DNA from: Nostoc sp. LPT | GTDB lineage: Bacteria > Cyanobacteriota > Cyanobacteriia > Cyanobacteriales > Nostocaceae | Direction of reading: 5' to 3' | DNA length: 64,000 bases | NCBI RefSeq assembly: GCF_017115165.1 | Contig: NZ_JABXKF010000005.1 | Span: 101,375-165,374 of the forward strand | Part shown: in pieces, positions 17,977-26,203 of the stretch | Numbering within the stretch: the first letter of the stretch is position 1 | How the letters are laid out: each line of letters opens with the position of its first letter | Made by a program: the position numbers and the translations under genes | The notes under the pieces: model-generated | The model's input: only the letters and a program-made list of their open reading frames with translations | Told to the model about the DNA's origin: nothing | Databases searched by the model: none

Positions 17977-19985
17977 TGCTGCTCTTTTCAAAAACTGATA
18001 TGAACACCATTTCTTCAAACCTCCAACTTGCTGTGCAGCATCATCGTGCCAATCGTTTAGCCCAGGCTGAACAGAGTTATCGTCAGATACTGGCAGAACA
18101 ACCAGACCACCCTGAGGCTTTATACGCATTAGGTATGCTGGCGCAGCAAAACGGTCAGTTGGCGGTGGCAGAGCAGTTTTTGAGTGCTGCCGTTCAAGTG
18201 CAACCAGATTCTGTTAAAGCTTGGTTTAGTTTAGGTAATTTGTCTTTGGCTCAAGAGCAGTTCTCACAAGGAGCGATCGCTTATCGTCAAGCTTTAGCTC
18301 TACGACCGGACTCACTACCAATTTACAACAACTTGGGCTTTGCTCTGCAACAACAAGGACTATTTGATGAAGCAATTAACTACTATCAAAAAGCCTTAGA
18401 GTTGAAGCCAGACTTTACAGAAGCCGAGGCAAATTTGGGTAATGCACTCCACGCCCAAGGCCAGCTTTCAAAAGAACAACAAATCTACTATGCTCAATTG
18501 AATCACCAGTTGGGTGTTGCCCGGAAACAAGCAGGAGATTTGAAAACTGCTGTGGCTTTCTATCGAGCTGCGATCGCTTTACAGCCTGATTTACTAGATG
18601 CTCACTATAACTTGGGAGTTGCGCTTCAAGAACAAGGTGATTTTGAAGAGGCAATAATCTCTTATCAAAAAATATTGGAACTGAATCCTCACAACGGAGA
18701 AATTTACTTCAAATTAGGCAAAATTTACCAAGACCAAAACAAATTACCAGAGGCAATCGCTGCCTATCAACAAGGGTTGAAGCTCACCAATCCCCAGTAC
18801 CTCAAAGCATTTATAGCTGAACCAGGAACCGAAAAAGCTGAGGAAGTACCGATTACACCGGAACTTCCTCAAGGAGAGGTAATTGTGAGAAACTATAAGT
18901 TTCCCAAGATTCCAGCAGTTGCAGCTAGTGAAAAGAAGAGGCCATTCTGGAGTGTGGTGATTCTTGCATATCAACGTACTGACTATCTTCTCGAATGTCT
19001 AGCTAGTGTTTTAGCACAATGGACTGGCGAAGAGGAGATGGAAATTTTAGTAATGGACAATGCCAGTACGCCGCCACTCTTCGATCTAGTGAATGCTATT
19101 GGCAGAGGTATAGTAAGCTACTACCGTAATTCGCAAAATATTGGGTTAGTAGGAAACCATAACACAGGTATTACACTCAGTCGAGGGCAATGGATTCACA
19201 TACTTCACGATGATGATTATGTTCTCCCTGGTTTTTATTCCCAACTCAAGCAGAGTCTGGAAGATTGTTCGGATTCTGTTGGAGCAGCTTTCACAGGTTT
19301 TGATAATATTGACGAAAAAGGGGTGTTTCTTTCCAAAGGGGATATTTTTTACTGGTATGGAGAAGACAGAGGTATTATTCAAGATTGGCTGTCACAGATT
19401 GTAGTGACAAATCCGTTGAGACCCTCGGCAATAGTTGTTCGTCGGCAAACCTATGAAAGACTAGGGGGATATTGTTCTGAGTTGAGCGATCTTAACGGGT
19501 GGGAACTGTGTAAACGGATTGCTACTTTTTATGATTGTTGGTATGAACCAGAAATTTTGGCTTGTTATCGCGTAGATACGAGTTGGTACACTAACAAAAT
19601 GTCGAATAAGCTTTTTTTGACAGGAAATCACGCAGTATTTCTTCGCCGTGCCATCGAGATTACAGAGAGTTATCTTCCTACTGATTTTTGTACAGAGATT
19701 ACAGCAAAAGCCCGTAGCTATAACTTTGAATATATTCTAAAAAGGAGGGTAATCATTCCTCTCAAAGCTGGTAATCTGACTGGTGCTTTGCGTATGCTCC
19801 AAGAGGCTCTAAAAATCGATCGGTCTCCTGAAGCGGTAGCAAAGTTATTTGCCTGGTTGACTCAAGATGAAGCCGCTCCCCTCAGAGATGAGATTGCTGC
19901 CAAGTTGCTTGCTGTTCCTGGAGAAAATATTCCAGACAATATTCCTACTGAATTAAAATCCCCACAAACTGCGATCGCACCATAG
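17976..19985 (+). CDS. TPR protein fused to a family 2 glycosyltransferase (paralogue of 14055)
   Basis: The domain order matches the gene at 14055: TPRs to about residue 280, then a GT2 domain from about 327 (FWSVVILAYQRTDYLLECL) with ILVMDNAS and HILHDDDYVLPG. The ATG at 17976 overlaps the upstream stop (TAATG), suggesting coupling. ATG 18000 aligns better with paralogue N-termini and may be the real start. The C-terminal 100 residues, including LKIDRSPEAVAKLFAWL, are also shared with the paralogue. Divergence lies mostly in the central acceptor part, so the two enzymes may add to different acceptors or add different sugars. Confidence 0.9.
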   Translation: MLLFSKTDMNTISSNLQLAVQHHRANRLAQAEQSYRQILAEQPDHPEALYALGMLAQQNGQLAVAEQFLSAAVQVQPDSVKAWFSLGNLSLAQEQFSQGAIAYRQALALRPDSLPIYNNLGFALQQQGLFDEAINYYQKALELKPDFTEAEANLGNALHAQGQLSKEQQIYYAQLNHQLGVARKQAGDLKTAVAFYRAAIALQPDLLDAHYNLGVALQEQGDFEEAIISYQKILELNPHNGEIYFKLGKIYQDQNKLPEAIAAYQQGLKLTNPQYLKAFIAEPGTEKAEEVPITPELPQGEVIVRNYKFPKIPAVAASEKKRPFWSVVILAYQRTDYLLECLASVLAQWTGEEEMEILVMDNASTPPLFDLVNAIGRGIVSYYRNSQNIGLVGNHNTGITLSRGQWIHILHDDDYVLPGFYSQLKQSLEDCSDSVGAAFTGFDNIDEKGVFLSKGDIFYWYGEDRGIIQDWLSQIVVTNPLRPSAIVVRRQTYERLGGYCSELSDLNGWELCKRIATFYDCWYEPEILACYRVDTSWYTNKMSNKLFLTGNHAVFLRRAIEITESYLPTDFCTEITAKARSYNFEYILKRRVIIPLKAGNLTGALRMLQEALKIDRSPEAVAKLFAWLTQDEAAPLRDEIAAKLLAVPGENIPDNIPTELKSPQTAIAP

Positions 19986-19988
19986 GAT

Positions 19989-21017
19989 ATGAAAATACTT
20001 GTAACTGGAACTGAAGGTTATATCGGCTCGTTATTAGCTCCCCTCTTAATCCAACAAGGTCATGAAGTTATTGGGTTGGATACTGGCTTTTATAAAGTAG
20101 GTTGGCTATATAACGGCACCAAGGTAACTGCCAAAACCCTCAACAAAGACATCCGTCACATTACAACAGAAGACCTGCAAGGCGTAGAAGCAATAGTTCA
20201 CATGGCAGAACTCTCCAACGACCCTTTAGGTCAGTTAGCCCCTGATATCACCTACGATATCAACCACAAAGGCTCAGTACATTTAGCGAAGCTGGCGAAA
20301 GCAGCCCGAATCCAACGCTTTGTCTATACATCATCATGTAGCGTCTATGGTTTTGCCACTGAAGACTACGTTAGCGAAGAGTCTACCATCAATCCCCAAA
20401 CAGCTTATGCCAAATGCAAAGCACTTGTCGAACAGGATGTGAAACTCCTTGCTGATGATAGCTTCTCTCCCACCTTTCTCCGAAATGCCACAGCCTATGG
20501 CGCCTCTGGGAGAATGCGCTTTGATATCGTCTTAAACAATCTAGCAGGTTGGGCATGGACAATTAAAGAAATCAAGATGAACAGCGACGGTACACCTTGG
20601 CGTCCCTTAGTGCATCTGTTAGATATCTGCAAAGCAATTATCTGTACCTTAGAAGCTCCGCGTGATGTAATTCACAACCAAATTTTCAATGTCGGTGATA
20701 CAAATAGCAACTATCAAGTCAAACAAATTGCTCAAATAGTTGCAGAAGTTTTTACAGATTGTAAATTGAGCTTTGGTAAACATGATCCTGACAACCGCAG
20801 CTATCGGGTTTTATTTCATAAAATTAACCAAAATTTACCAGGATTCAAATGTGAATGGGATGCCCAGCGCGGTGCCCAACAACTCTATAATGTCTTCCAG
20901 CAAATTGATATGGATCGAGAAACATTTGAATTTAGAGGCTTTACTCGTCTGAAACAACTGGAATATCTCATTCGCACTCAGCAAATCAATCGAGATTTAT
21001 TTTGGCAGACTGTTTAA
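19989..21017 (+). CDS. NAD-dependent sugar epimerase/dehydratase (extended SDR)
   Basis: The N-terminus has the Rossmann GTEGYIG motif (7-13), and the catalytic Tyr/Lys are visible in YAKCK following the SSCSVYG serine block. At 342 aa it fits nucleotide-sugar epimerases and dehydratases. It starts 3 bp after the TPR-GT2 stop and 10 bp before the methyltransferase, so it belongs to the operon. With the cytidylyltransferase at 22333 it could supply the 4-keto or epimerised sugar-nucleotide that the C-methyltransferase modifies. The exact substrate cannot be read from sequence. Confidence 0.88.
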   Translation: MKILVTGTEGYIGSLLAPLLIQQGHEVIGLDTGFYKVGWLYNGTKVTAKTLNKDIRHITTEDLQGVEAIVHMAELSNDPLGQLAPDITYDINHKGSVHLAKLAKAARIQRFVYTSSCSVYGFATEDYVSEESTINPQTAYAKCKALVEQDVKLLADDSFSPTFLRNATAYGASGRMRFDIVLNNLAGWAWTIKEIKMNSDGTPWRPLVHLLDICKAIICTLEAPRDVIHNQIFNVGDTNSNYQVKQIAQIVAEVFTDCKLSFGKHDPDNRSYRVLFHKINQNLPGFKCEWDAQRGAQQLYNVFQQIDMDRETFEFRGFTRLKQLEYLIRTQQINRDLFWQTV

Positions 21018-21027
21018 AATATAAGTT

Positions 21028-22293
21028 ATGAATTTACTAAAATCAACAAATAATCAACCAATAACTGGTAACTGTCTGTTCTGTGGGACAGGCTTACACC
21101 ATACCTTCGTAGATTTAGGTATGTCTCCTCCCTGCGAAAGTTATCGCAGTCTCAAACAACTCAATGAATTAGAGCCATTTTATCCTCTGCATGTCTATGT
21201 TTGTGAGAAGTGTTTTTTAGTTCAACTCCAAGAATACATTAGCCCAGAAAATATTTTTAGTGACTATGCTTATTTTTCTTCATACTCTGATAGCTGGTTA
21301 CAACACGCTCAAAAATATGTTGATTTGGTAGTAGAACGTTTCCAATTAAACCAGGAAAGTCAAGTAATAGAAATTGCTAGTAATGATGGCTACTTACTGC
21401 AATACTTTGTTGCCAAAAGCATCCCAGCGCTGGGAATAGAGCCAGCAGCAAATGTTGCTGAGGTAGCAATTAAAAAAGGTATTCCTACAGTTGTCAAATT
21501 TTTTGGTCAGGAGACAGCAAAAGAACAGGTTGCTAAGGGCAAACAGGCAGATTTATTACTCGGAAATAATGTCCTTGCTCACACACCATATCTCAATGAT
21601 TTTGTCAAAGGAATGAAAATTATTCTCAAACCGCATGGTGTAATTACTATGGAATTTCCACACTTGATGCGGTTAATCGAGGAAAATCAGTTTGATACTA
21701 TTTACCATGAGCATTTCTCTTATTTTTCCTTTCTGACTGTAGACAAGATTTTTGCTGCTCACGGTTTGACAATTTTTGATGTAGAAGAATTAACTACTCA
21801 TGGTGGTTCTTTGAGAATTTATGCCCGCCATAATGAAGATTCTTCTAAACCTATTACTGACCAAGTATCAGAACTGAAAAATAGAGAAGAAGCAGCTGGT
21901 TTTACGCAATTAGAATACTATTTTTCTTTTGGAGAACAAGTTAAAGAAACGAAACGCAACTTATTAGATTTTTTGATCGAAGTTAAGCGAGAGGGAAAAT
22001 CGATTGTTGGTTACGGTGCTCCCGGTAAGGGAAATACTCTCTTAAACTATTGCGGTATCCGCACAGATTTTCTTGACTATACAGTAGACCGTAACCCTTA
22101 TAAACAGGGTCAATTTTTACCAGGAACTCATATTCCGATTTTTCATCCAGATAAAATTGCCGAAACAAAGCCTGACTATATACTAATTTTGCCCTGGAAT
22201 CTGAAAAATGAAATTATGAAACAAATAGCTTACATTCGGGATTGGGGAGGTCAATTTGTTGTACCAATTCCTGAAGTTAATGTCTACTCTTAA
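21028..22293 (+). CDS. Sugar C-methyltransferase (TylCIII/NovU-like)
   Basis: The protein has an N-terminal zinc-binding module (C16, C19, C59, C62), a SAM-dependent methyltransferase core (VIEIASNDGYLLQYF, about 112-126) and a C-terminal domain with GYGAPGKGNTLLNYCGI, the three-part layout of deoxysugar C-methyltransferases. These methylate C-3 of 4-keto-deoxysugars. At 421 aa the length is normal. Its place between an epimerase and a nucleotidyltransferase supports synthesis of a branched-chain deoxysugar. The donor nucleotide is inferred to be CDP from the next gene. Confidence 0.9.
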   Translation: MNLLKSTNNQPITGNCLFCGTGLHHTFVDLGMSPPCESYRSLKQLNELEPFYPLHVYVCEKCFLVQLQEYISPENIFSDYAYFSSYSDSWLQHAQKYVDLVVERFQLNQESQVIEIASNDGYLLQYFVAKSIPALGIEPAANVAEVAIKKGIPTVVKFFGQETAKEQVAKGKQADLLLGNNVLAHTPYLNDFVKGMKIILKPHGVITMEFPHLMRLIEENQFDTIYHEHFSYFSFLTVDKIFAAHGLTIFDVEELTTHGGSLRIYARHNEDSSKPITDQVSELKNREEAAGFTQLEYYFSFGEQVKETKRNLLDFLIEVKREGKSIVGYGAPGKGNTLLNYCGIRTDFLDYTVDRNPYKQGQFLPGTHIPIFHPDKIAETKPDYILILPWNLKNEIMKQIAYIRDWGGQFVVPIPEVNVYS

Positions 22294-22332
22294 GTATTTA
22301 ATATTTTTGATCGTCAACAAGGGGTAATTGAG

Positions 22333-23130
22333 ATGAAAGTAGTTTTATTTTGTGGTGGTTTAGGAGCCAGAATGAGAGAATATTCAGAAAGTATTCCTAA
22401 GCCAATGGTGAATATTGGTTATAGACCAATATTATGGCATGTCATGAAATACTATGCTCACTATGGACACAAAGATTTTATCTTATGTCTTGGTTACAAG
22501 TCTGACCTAATTAAAAGCTATTTTTTGAATTACAATGAATGGCTTTCAAATAACTTTACCCTTTCTAACGGTAGCCAAATTCAGTTGTTTAATCGAGATA
22601 TTCAAGATTGGAATATTACATTTGTAGATACAGGCTTAACTGCCAACATTGGTCAAAGATTCAAAGCAGTAGAAAAGTATCTAGAAGGAGAAGAAGTATT
22701 TTTAGCTAATTATAGTGATGGTTTGACAGACTTACATTTACCAACGTATATTAATAATTTTCATCAGCGTGATAAAATCGGTAGTTTTTTATGTGTCAGA
22801 CCGAGCCAAACTTTTCACTTAGTTGACATGAAAGAGGATGGGTTGGTAAAAAATATCCAAGATGTAAAACAATGTGATATTTGGATTAATGGAGGATATT
22901 TTATCTTTAAAAAAGATATTTTTAACTATATAAATTATGGTGAAGAACTTGTCCTTGAGCCTTTTCAAAGATTGATTGCCAAAGAAGAACTTTTTGCATA
23001 TAAATACACTGGCTTTTTCGGAGTAATGGATACGTTTAAAGAGAAACAACAGTTGGATGATATGTATGCTCAAGGCAAAAGACCTTGGGAAGTTTGGGGA
23101 GATGAACAAGTACAAGTCGACCATGTATGA
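22333..23130 (+). CDS. rfbF: Sugar-phosphate cytidylyltransferase (RfbF-like)
   Basis: The N-terminal LFCGGLGARM and the PKPMVNIGYRPILWHVMKYY block are the nucleotide-binding signature of glucose-1-phosphate cytidylyltransferases. At 265 aa the size fits. The expected product is CDP-glucose, the entry to CDP-deoxysugars. No obvious CDP-glucose 4,6-dehydratase (RfbG) gene is present here, unless the SDR at 19989 fills that role. The stop codon overlaps the start of the PIG-L gene by 4 bp, indicating coupling. Uridylyl or thymidylyl specificity is less likely but not excluded. Confidence 0.85.
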   Translation: MKVVLFCGGLGARMREYSESIPKPMVNIGYRPILWHVMKYYAHYGHKDFILCLGYKSDLIKSYFLNYNEWLSNNFTLSNGSQIQLFNRDIQDWNITFVDTGLTANIGQRFKAVEKYLEGEEVFLANYSDGLTDLHLPTYINNFHQRDKIGSFLCVRPSQTFHLVDMKEDGLVKNIQDVKQCDIWINGGYFIFKKDIFNYINYGEELVLEPFQRLIAKEELFAYKYTGFFGVMDTFKEKQQLDDMYAQGKRPWEVWGDEQVQVDHV

Positions 23131-23780
23131 TCCAACTTAGTTTGAATAAGATAGAAGAATCTGAGTACAAAATCCTTTGTCTCGGTTCTCATTGTGATGA
23201 TATCGAGATTGGTTGTGGAGGCACAATCTTAAAGCTGATAGAGAATTACCAAGATGTTGTTATCTATTGGGTTGTCTTTAGTTCCAATGAGCAAAGAGCA
23301 GAGGAAGCAACCACAAGCGCTAGTCTCTTCTTAAAAGAAATCCCAGTCAAGAAAATTATCATTAAAAATTTTCGAGATGGCTTTCTACCTTTTCAAGGGA
23401 TAGAGGTGAAGGAATGCTTTGAACAGTTGAAGCAAGAATTTTCACCAGATATAATCTTTACTCATCATCGAGACGATCGCCATCAAGATCATCGCTTAAT
23501 TTCTGACTTTACTTGGAATACCTTTAGAAATCATTTAATTTTGGAATATGAAATACCCAAATATGATGGTGATTTGGGTATTCCTAATTTCTTTGTCCAT
23601 TTAAATGAAACACTCTGCTGTCGAAAAATTCAATATATTTTGGATGCGTTCCCTACCCAGAATAATAAGCAGTGGTTTACAGAAGAGACTTTTCGTTCAA
23701 TTCTCAGAATTCGCGGAATTGAATCAAATTCACCGAGTAAATATGCTGAAGCATTTTACTGTCGAAAAATAGTTTTCTGA
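23127..23780 (+). CDS. PIG-L/LmbE-type zinc deacetylase
   Basis: The protein shows the LmbE signature: SHCDDIEIGCGGT near the N-terminus supplies the zinc-binding His and Asp, and HHRDDRHQDHR supplies the second metal-binding His cluster. Members remove N-acetyl groups from GlcNAc-type substrates. At 217 aa it is of typical length and cytoplasmic. It overlaps the upstream nucleotidyltransferase by 4 bp. It may unmask an amine on the sugar being assembled, or deacetylate a glycolipid; the context supports a sugar substrate. Confidence 0.88.
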   Translation: MIQLSLNKIEESEYKILCLGSHCDDIEIGCGGTILKLIENYQDVVIYWVVFSSNEQRAEEATTSASLFLKEIPVKKIIIKNFRDGFLPFQGIEVKECFEQLKQEFSPDIIFTHHRDDRHQDHRLISDFTWNTFRNHLILEYEIPKYDGDLGIPNFFVHLNETLCCRKIQYILDAFPTQNNKQWFTEETFRSILRIRGIESNSPSKYAEAFYCRKIVF

Positions 23781-23819
23781 AAAATTAGAATTTGAATTTT
23801 CTCTCAAGTTTACAAATTT

Positions 23820-24377
23820 ATGATATTTACTGAAACTAAAATAAAAGAAGCATTTATTGTTGATTTAGAGTTGCATCAAGATATTCGGGGCTTTTTTGCT
23901 CGGAGTTTCTGTACTCAGGAATTTCAAGATCGTGGTTTAAAATCTACTATTGCCCAATGCAATTTATCTTTTAACTATAAAAAAGGAACGTTGCGGGGTA
24001 TGCATTATCAAATGCCTCCTTCTCAGGAAACAAAATTGGTGCGTTGTATCAGGGGAGCTATTTATGATGTAATTATCGATTTGCGTCCAGAATCTCCTAG
24101 CTATTTATCTCATATTGGTATAGAGTTGACTGCTGAAAATCGTCTTGCTCTCTATATCCCAGATAGGTGTGCTCACGGTTTTCAAACTCTGAGCGATGAG
24201 ACGGAGGTGATGTATCAAATGGGTGATTTATATGCACCAGAATATGCTGGTGGGTATCGCTACGATGACCCAGCTTTTGGTATTGAATGGCCTCTACCTG
24301 TGACTGAAATTTCGGAAAAAGATAGGGCTTGGAGTTTATTTGAATCGAAAAAAATTGTAACGCCTGCGGTGACGTAA
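23820..24377 (+). CDS. rfbC: dTDP-4-dehydrorhamnose 3,5-epimerase family protein (RmlC-like)
   Basis: This 185-aa cupin is close to RmlC/RfbC. The DIRGFFARSF block and RGMHYQ with catalytic His62 are present, as is the conserved IPDRCAHGFQTL segment and the C-terminal YDDPAFGIEWP. It epimerises C-3 and/or C-5 of 4-keto-6-deoxysugar nucleotides. In this operon it may act on a CDP- or dTDP-linked, C-methylated intermediate rather than in rhamnose synthesis, since RmlA, RmlB and RmlD genes are absent here. Confidence 0.93.
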   Translation: MIFTETKIKEAFIVDLELHQDIRGFFARSFCTQEFQDRGLKSTIAQCNLSFNYKKGTLRGMHYQMPPSQETKLVRCIRGAIYDVIIDLRPESPSYLSHIGIELTAENRLALYIPDRCAHGFQTLSDETEVMYQMGDLYAPEYAGGYRYDDPAFGIEWPLPVTEISEKDRAWSLFESKKIVTPAVT

Positions 24378-24410
24378 TGCTTTTAAGAACAATTTCTATA
24401 GGATTAGTAT

Positions 24411-24436
24411 AACGCAGAGGCACAGAGACACAGAAA
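24411..24436 (+). repeat. Dispersed repeat, CGCAGAGGCACAGAG family
   Basis: The sequence AACGCAGAGGCACAGAGACA, just after the RmlC-like gene, belongs to a family with related copies at 27559-27599 (opposite strand), 42243-42272 and 61217-61249. All lie between genes. Confidence 0.7.
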
Positions 24437-24516
24437 ATCAGAATTTAAAAAATTGAATTTTGAGTTTTATACTCAACACTGTGTTCAAACTTTGTTACAG
24501 CAGATGAGGGGGGGAA

Positions 24517-25416
24517 GTGAATACAATTTATTTTGATTCGACTTTTAGTGATGAAATCAGACGCAAGCATCTCTACAATGGACAAATATTTGTTTTTTCT
24601 CCTTGCGCCAGTGCGATCGCTCTATGTGATTTTGCTCGTGGCATGGTTAAAGAAGCATTTGCCCCTTTAGATCCGAGAGAAGCACAACATAGTTTGCCTG
24701 TAGAGAAATACGTTGAGATTTTAGCACAACTCAAGCCAGCTTTTATCCATCATCCTGAATCTAAACAACTCATTCAAAGCATCTTGAAAGAGAGTGGATG
24801 TGACTTGAACAAAACCTATTTCGATGTACCTCGCCTGAGAACAGCAACTAGCGATCGCTATCTGACTGCTGGTATTGCTTACGCTTTCCATCCTCATCGT
24901 GACACCTGGTATTCTGCTCCTCAGTGCCAGATCAACTGGTGGCTTCCTGTCTACGATATTACCTCAGAGAATACGATGGCATTCCATCCCCGCTACTGGA
25001 GTCAACCAGTTAAGAATAGCTCAAGAGATTATAACTACGCTCAGTGGACTAAAGAAAGTCGCAAAAATGCGGCACAGCACATTAAAACAGATACGCGCAA
25101 GCAACCCCATGCGGAAGAAACTTTAGAAATGGAGCCGCAATTGCGGTTAATTACACAAGTCGGTGGCATGATTCTCTTTTCAGGAGCGCAGATGCACTCA
25201 ACTATTCCCAACACATCAGGCTATACCCGTTTCAGTATTGACTTTAGAACTGTACATTTTGATGATGTCATAGCTCAACAGGGTGCGCCAAATATTGATT
25301 CAGCTTGTACAGGAACTTCTTTAGGCGACTTCTTACGAAGCAGAGATTTCTACTCTATTCCAGAATCTTTAGTGGCTTTGTATGACACTCCAGCACCAAC
25401 ACTACTCCAAAACTGA
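24517..25416 (+). CDS. Fe(II)/2-oxoglutarate dioxygenase-like protein (PhyH type)
   Basis: The 299-aa product keeps a possible metal triad: His127-x-Asp129 in FHPHRDTWY and distal His227 in SGAQMHSTIPNTSG. Arg238 is positioned to bind 2-oxoglutarate. This pattern fits phytanoyl-CoA-type dioxygenases, which hydroxylate small molecules or sugars. The start is GTG 24517 behind a strong GGGGGGA purine tract. Position inside the sugar operon suggests a tailoring oxidation. Overall similarity to named enzymes is weak to my eye, so substrate and even activity remain open. Confidence 0.7.
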   Translation: MNTIYFDSTFSDEIRRKHLYNGQIFVFSPCASAIALCDFARGMVKEAFAPLDPREAQHSLPVEKYVEILAQLKPAFIHHPESKQLIQSILKESGCDLNKTYFDVPRLRTATSDRYLTAGIAYAFHPHRDTWYSAPQCQINWWLPVYDITSENTMAFHPRYWSQPVKNSSRDYNYAQWTKESRKNAAQHIKTDTRKQPHAEETLEMEPQLRLITQVGGMILFSGAQMHSTIPNTSGYTRFSIDFRTVHFDDVIAQQGAPNIDSACTGTSLGDFLRSRDFYSIPESLVALYDTPAPTLLQN

Positions 25417-25439
25417 ATTGCAACAATAGTACTCTCATC

Positions 25440-26165
25440 ATGGTAACTTTAATAGGTCAGGTTGCAGTTGTCACAGGAGCTAGTAGCGGTATCGGTAGAG
25501 CGATCGCCTTGGGTTTAGCGGCACAAGGTGTACAACTTTGTTTGTTAGGACGCAACCTTGAAACCCTACAAATAGTTGCTGCTATCGCTAAGGAAACTTC
25601 CCCTAAAGTTGTTTGTTATGCAATCGATTTGATGGTTGATGAAGATATCAGCAAACTACAAACAAGTCTTGAGCGAGATTTTGAACAGGTCGACCAGCTC
25701 ATTCTAAGTGCAGGTATGTTCTCAATGGGGACATTTCAAAAGAGTTCTGTTCAAGACTTTGACTTGCTTTATCGGGCCAATGTTCGTGCGCCCTATATCT
25801 TGACACAAACTTTACTCCCCATGCTTTTATCCAGTCAGGGACAAATTTTGTTTATCAACTCCAGTGTAATTATGAGTCCCAGAGCAAATGTAGGACTATT
25901 TGCTGCTACTCAACACGCCCTCAAGGCGATCGCTGACACTCTCCGTATAGAAGTTAATGCCGACCAAGTGCGGGTCATGAGCGTGTTTCCTGGACGTACT
26001 GCTACTCCTCGACAAGCAATAATTCACGAGATGGAGGGTAAACCCTATTACCCTGAACGTCTTATGCAACCAGAGGACGTGGCCGCTGTAGTCATTAACG
26101 CCCTGAGTTTACCTCGAACTGCTGAAGTTACTGATATTAGCCTCAGACCATTCGTGAAACCCTGA
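25440..26165 (+). CDS. Short-chain dehydrogenase-like protein lacking the catalytic Tyr and Lys
   Basis: A classical SDR fold is clear: GASSGIGRA for NAD(P) at about 13-21, an LSAG block at 89-92 and Ser141-Ser142 in INSSV. The active-site YxxxK motif reads F154-AAT-Q158 instead, so both the catalytic Tyr and Lys are missing. The rest of the helix (HALKAIADTLR) is normal. It may bind nucleotide without acting as an oxidoreductase, or use altered chemistry. It lies 24 bp after the oxygenase-like gene and 39 bp before the DUF4910 gene, so it is probably part of the same tailoring operon. Confidence 0.85.
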   Translation: MVTLIGQVAVVTGASSGIGRAIALGLAAQGVQLCLLGRNLETLQIVAAIAKETSPKVVCYAIDLMVDEDISKLQTSLERDFEQVDQLILSAGMFSMGTFQKSSVQDFDLLYRANVRAPYILTQTLLPMLLSSQGQILFINSSVIMSPRANVGLFAATQHALKAIADTLRIEVNADQVRVMSVFPGRTATPRQAIIHEMEGKPYYPERLMQPEDVAAVVINALSLPRTAEVTDISLRPFVKP

Positions 26166-26203
26166 TTTGCTCAAAGTTCAAAATAGCTGAAACTGACAAA
26201 GAC

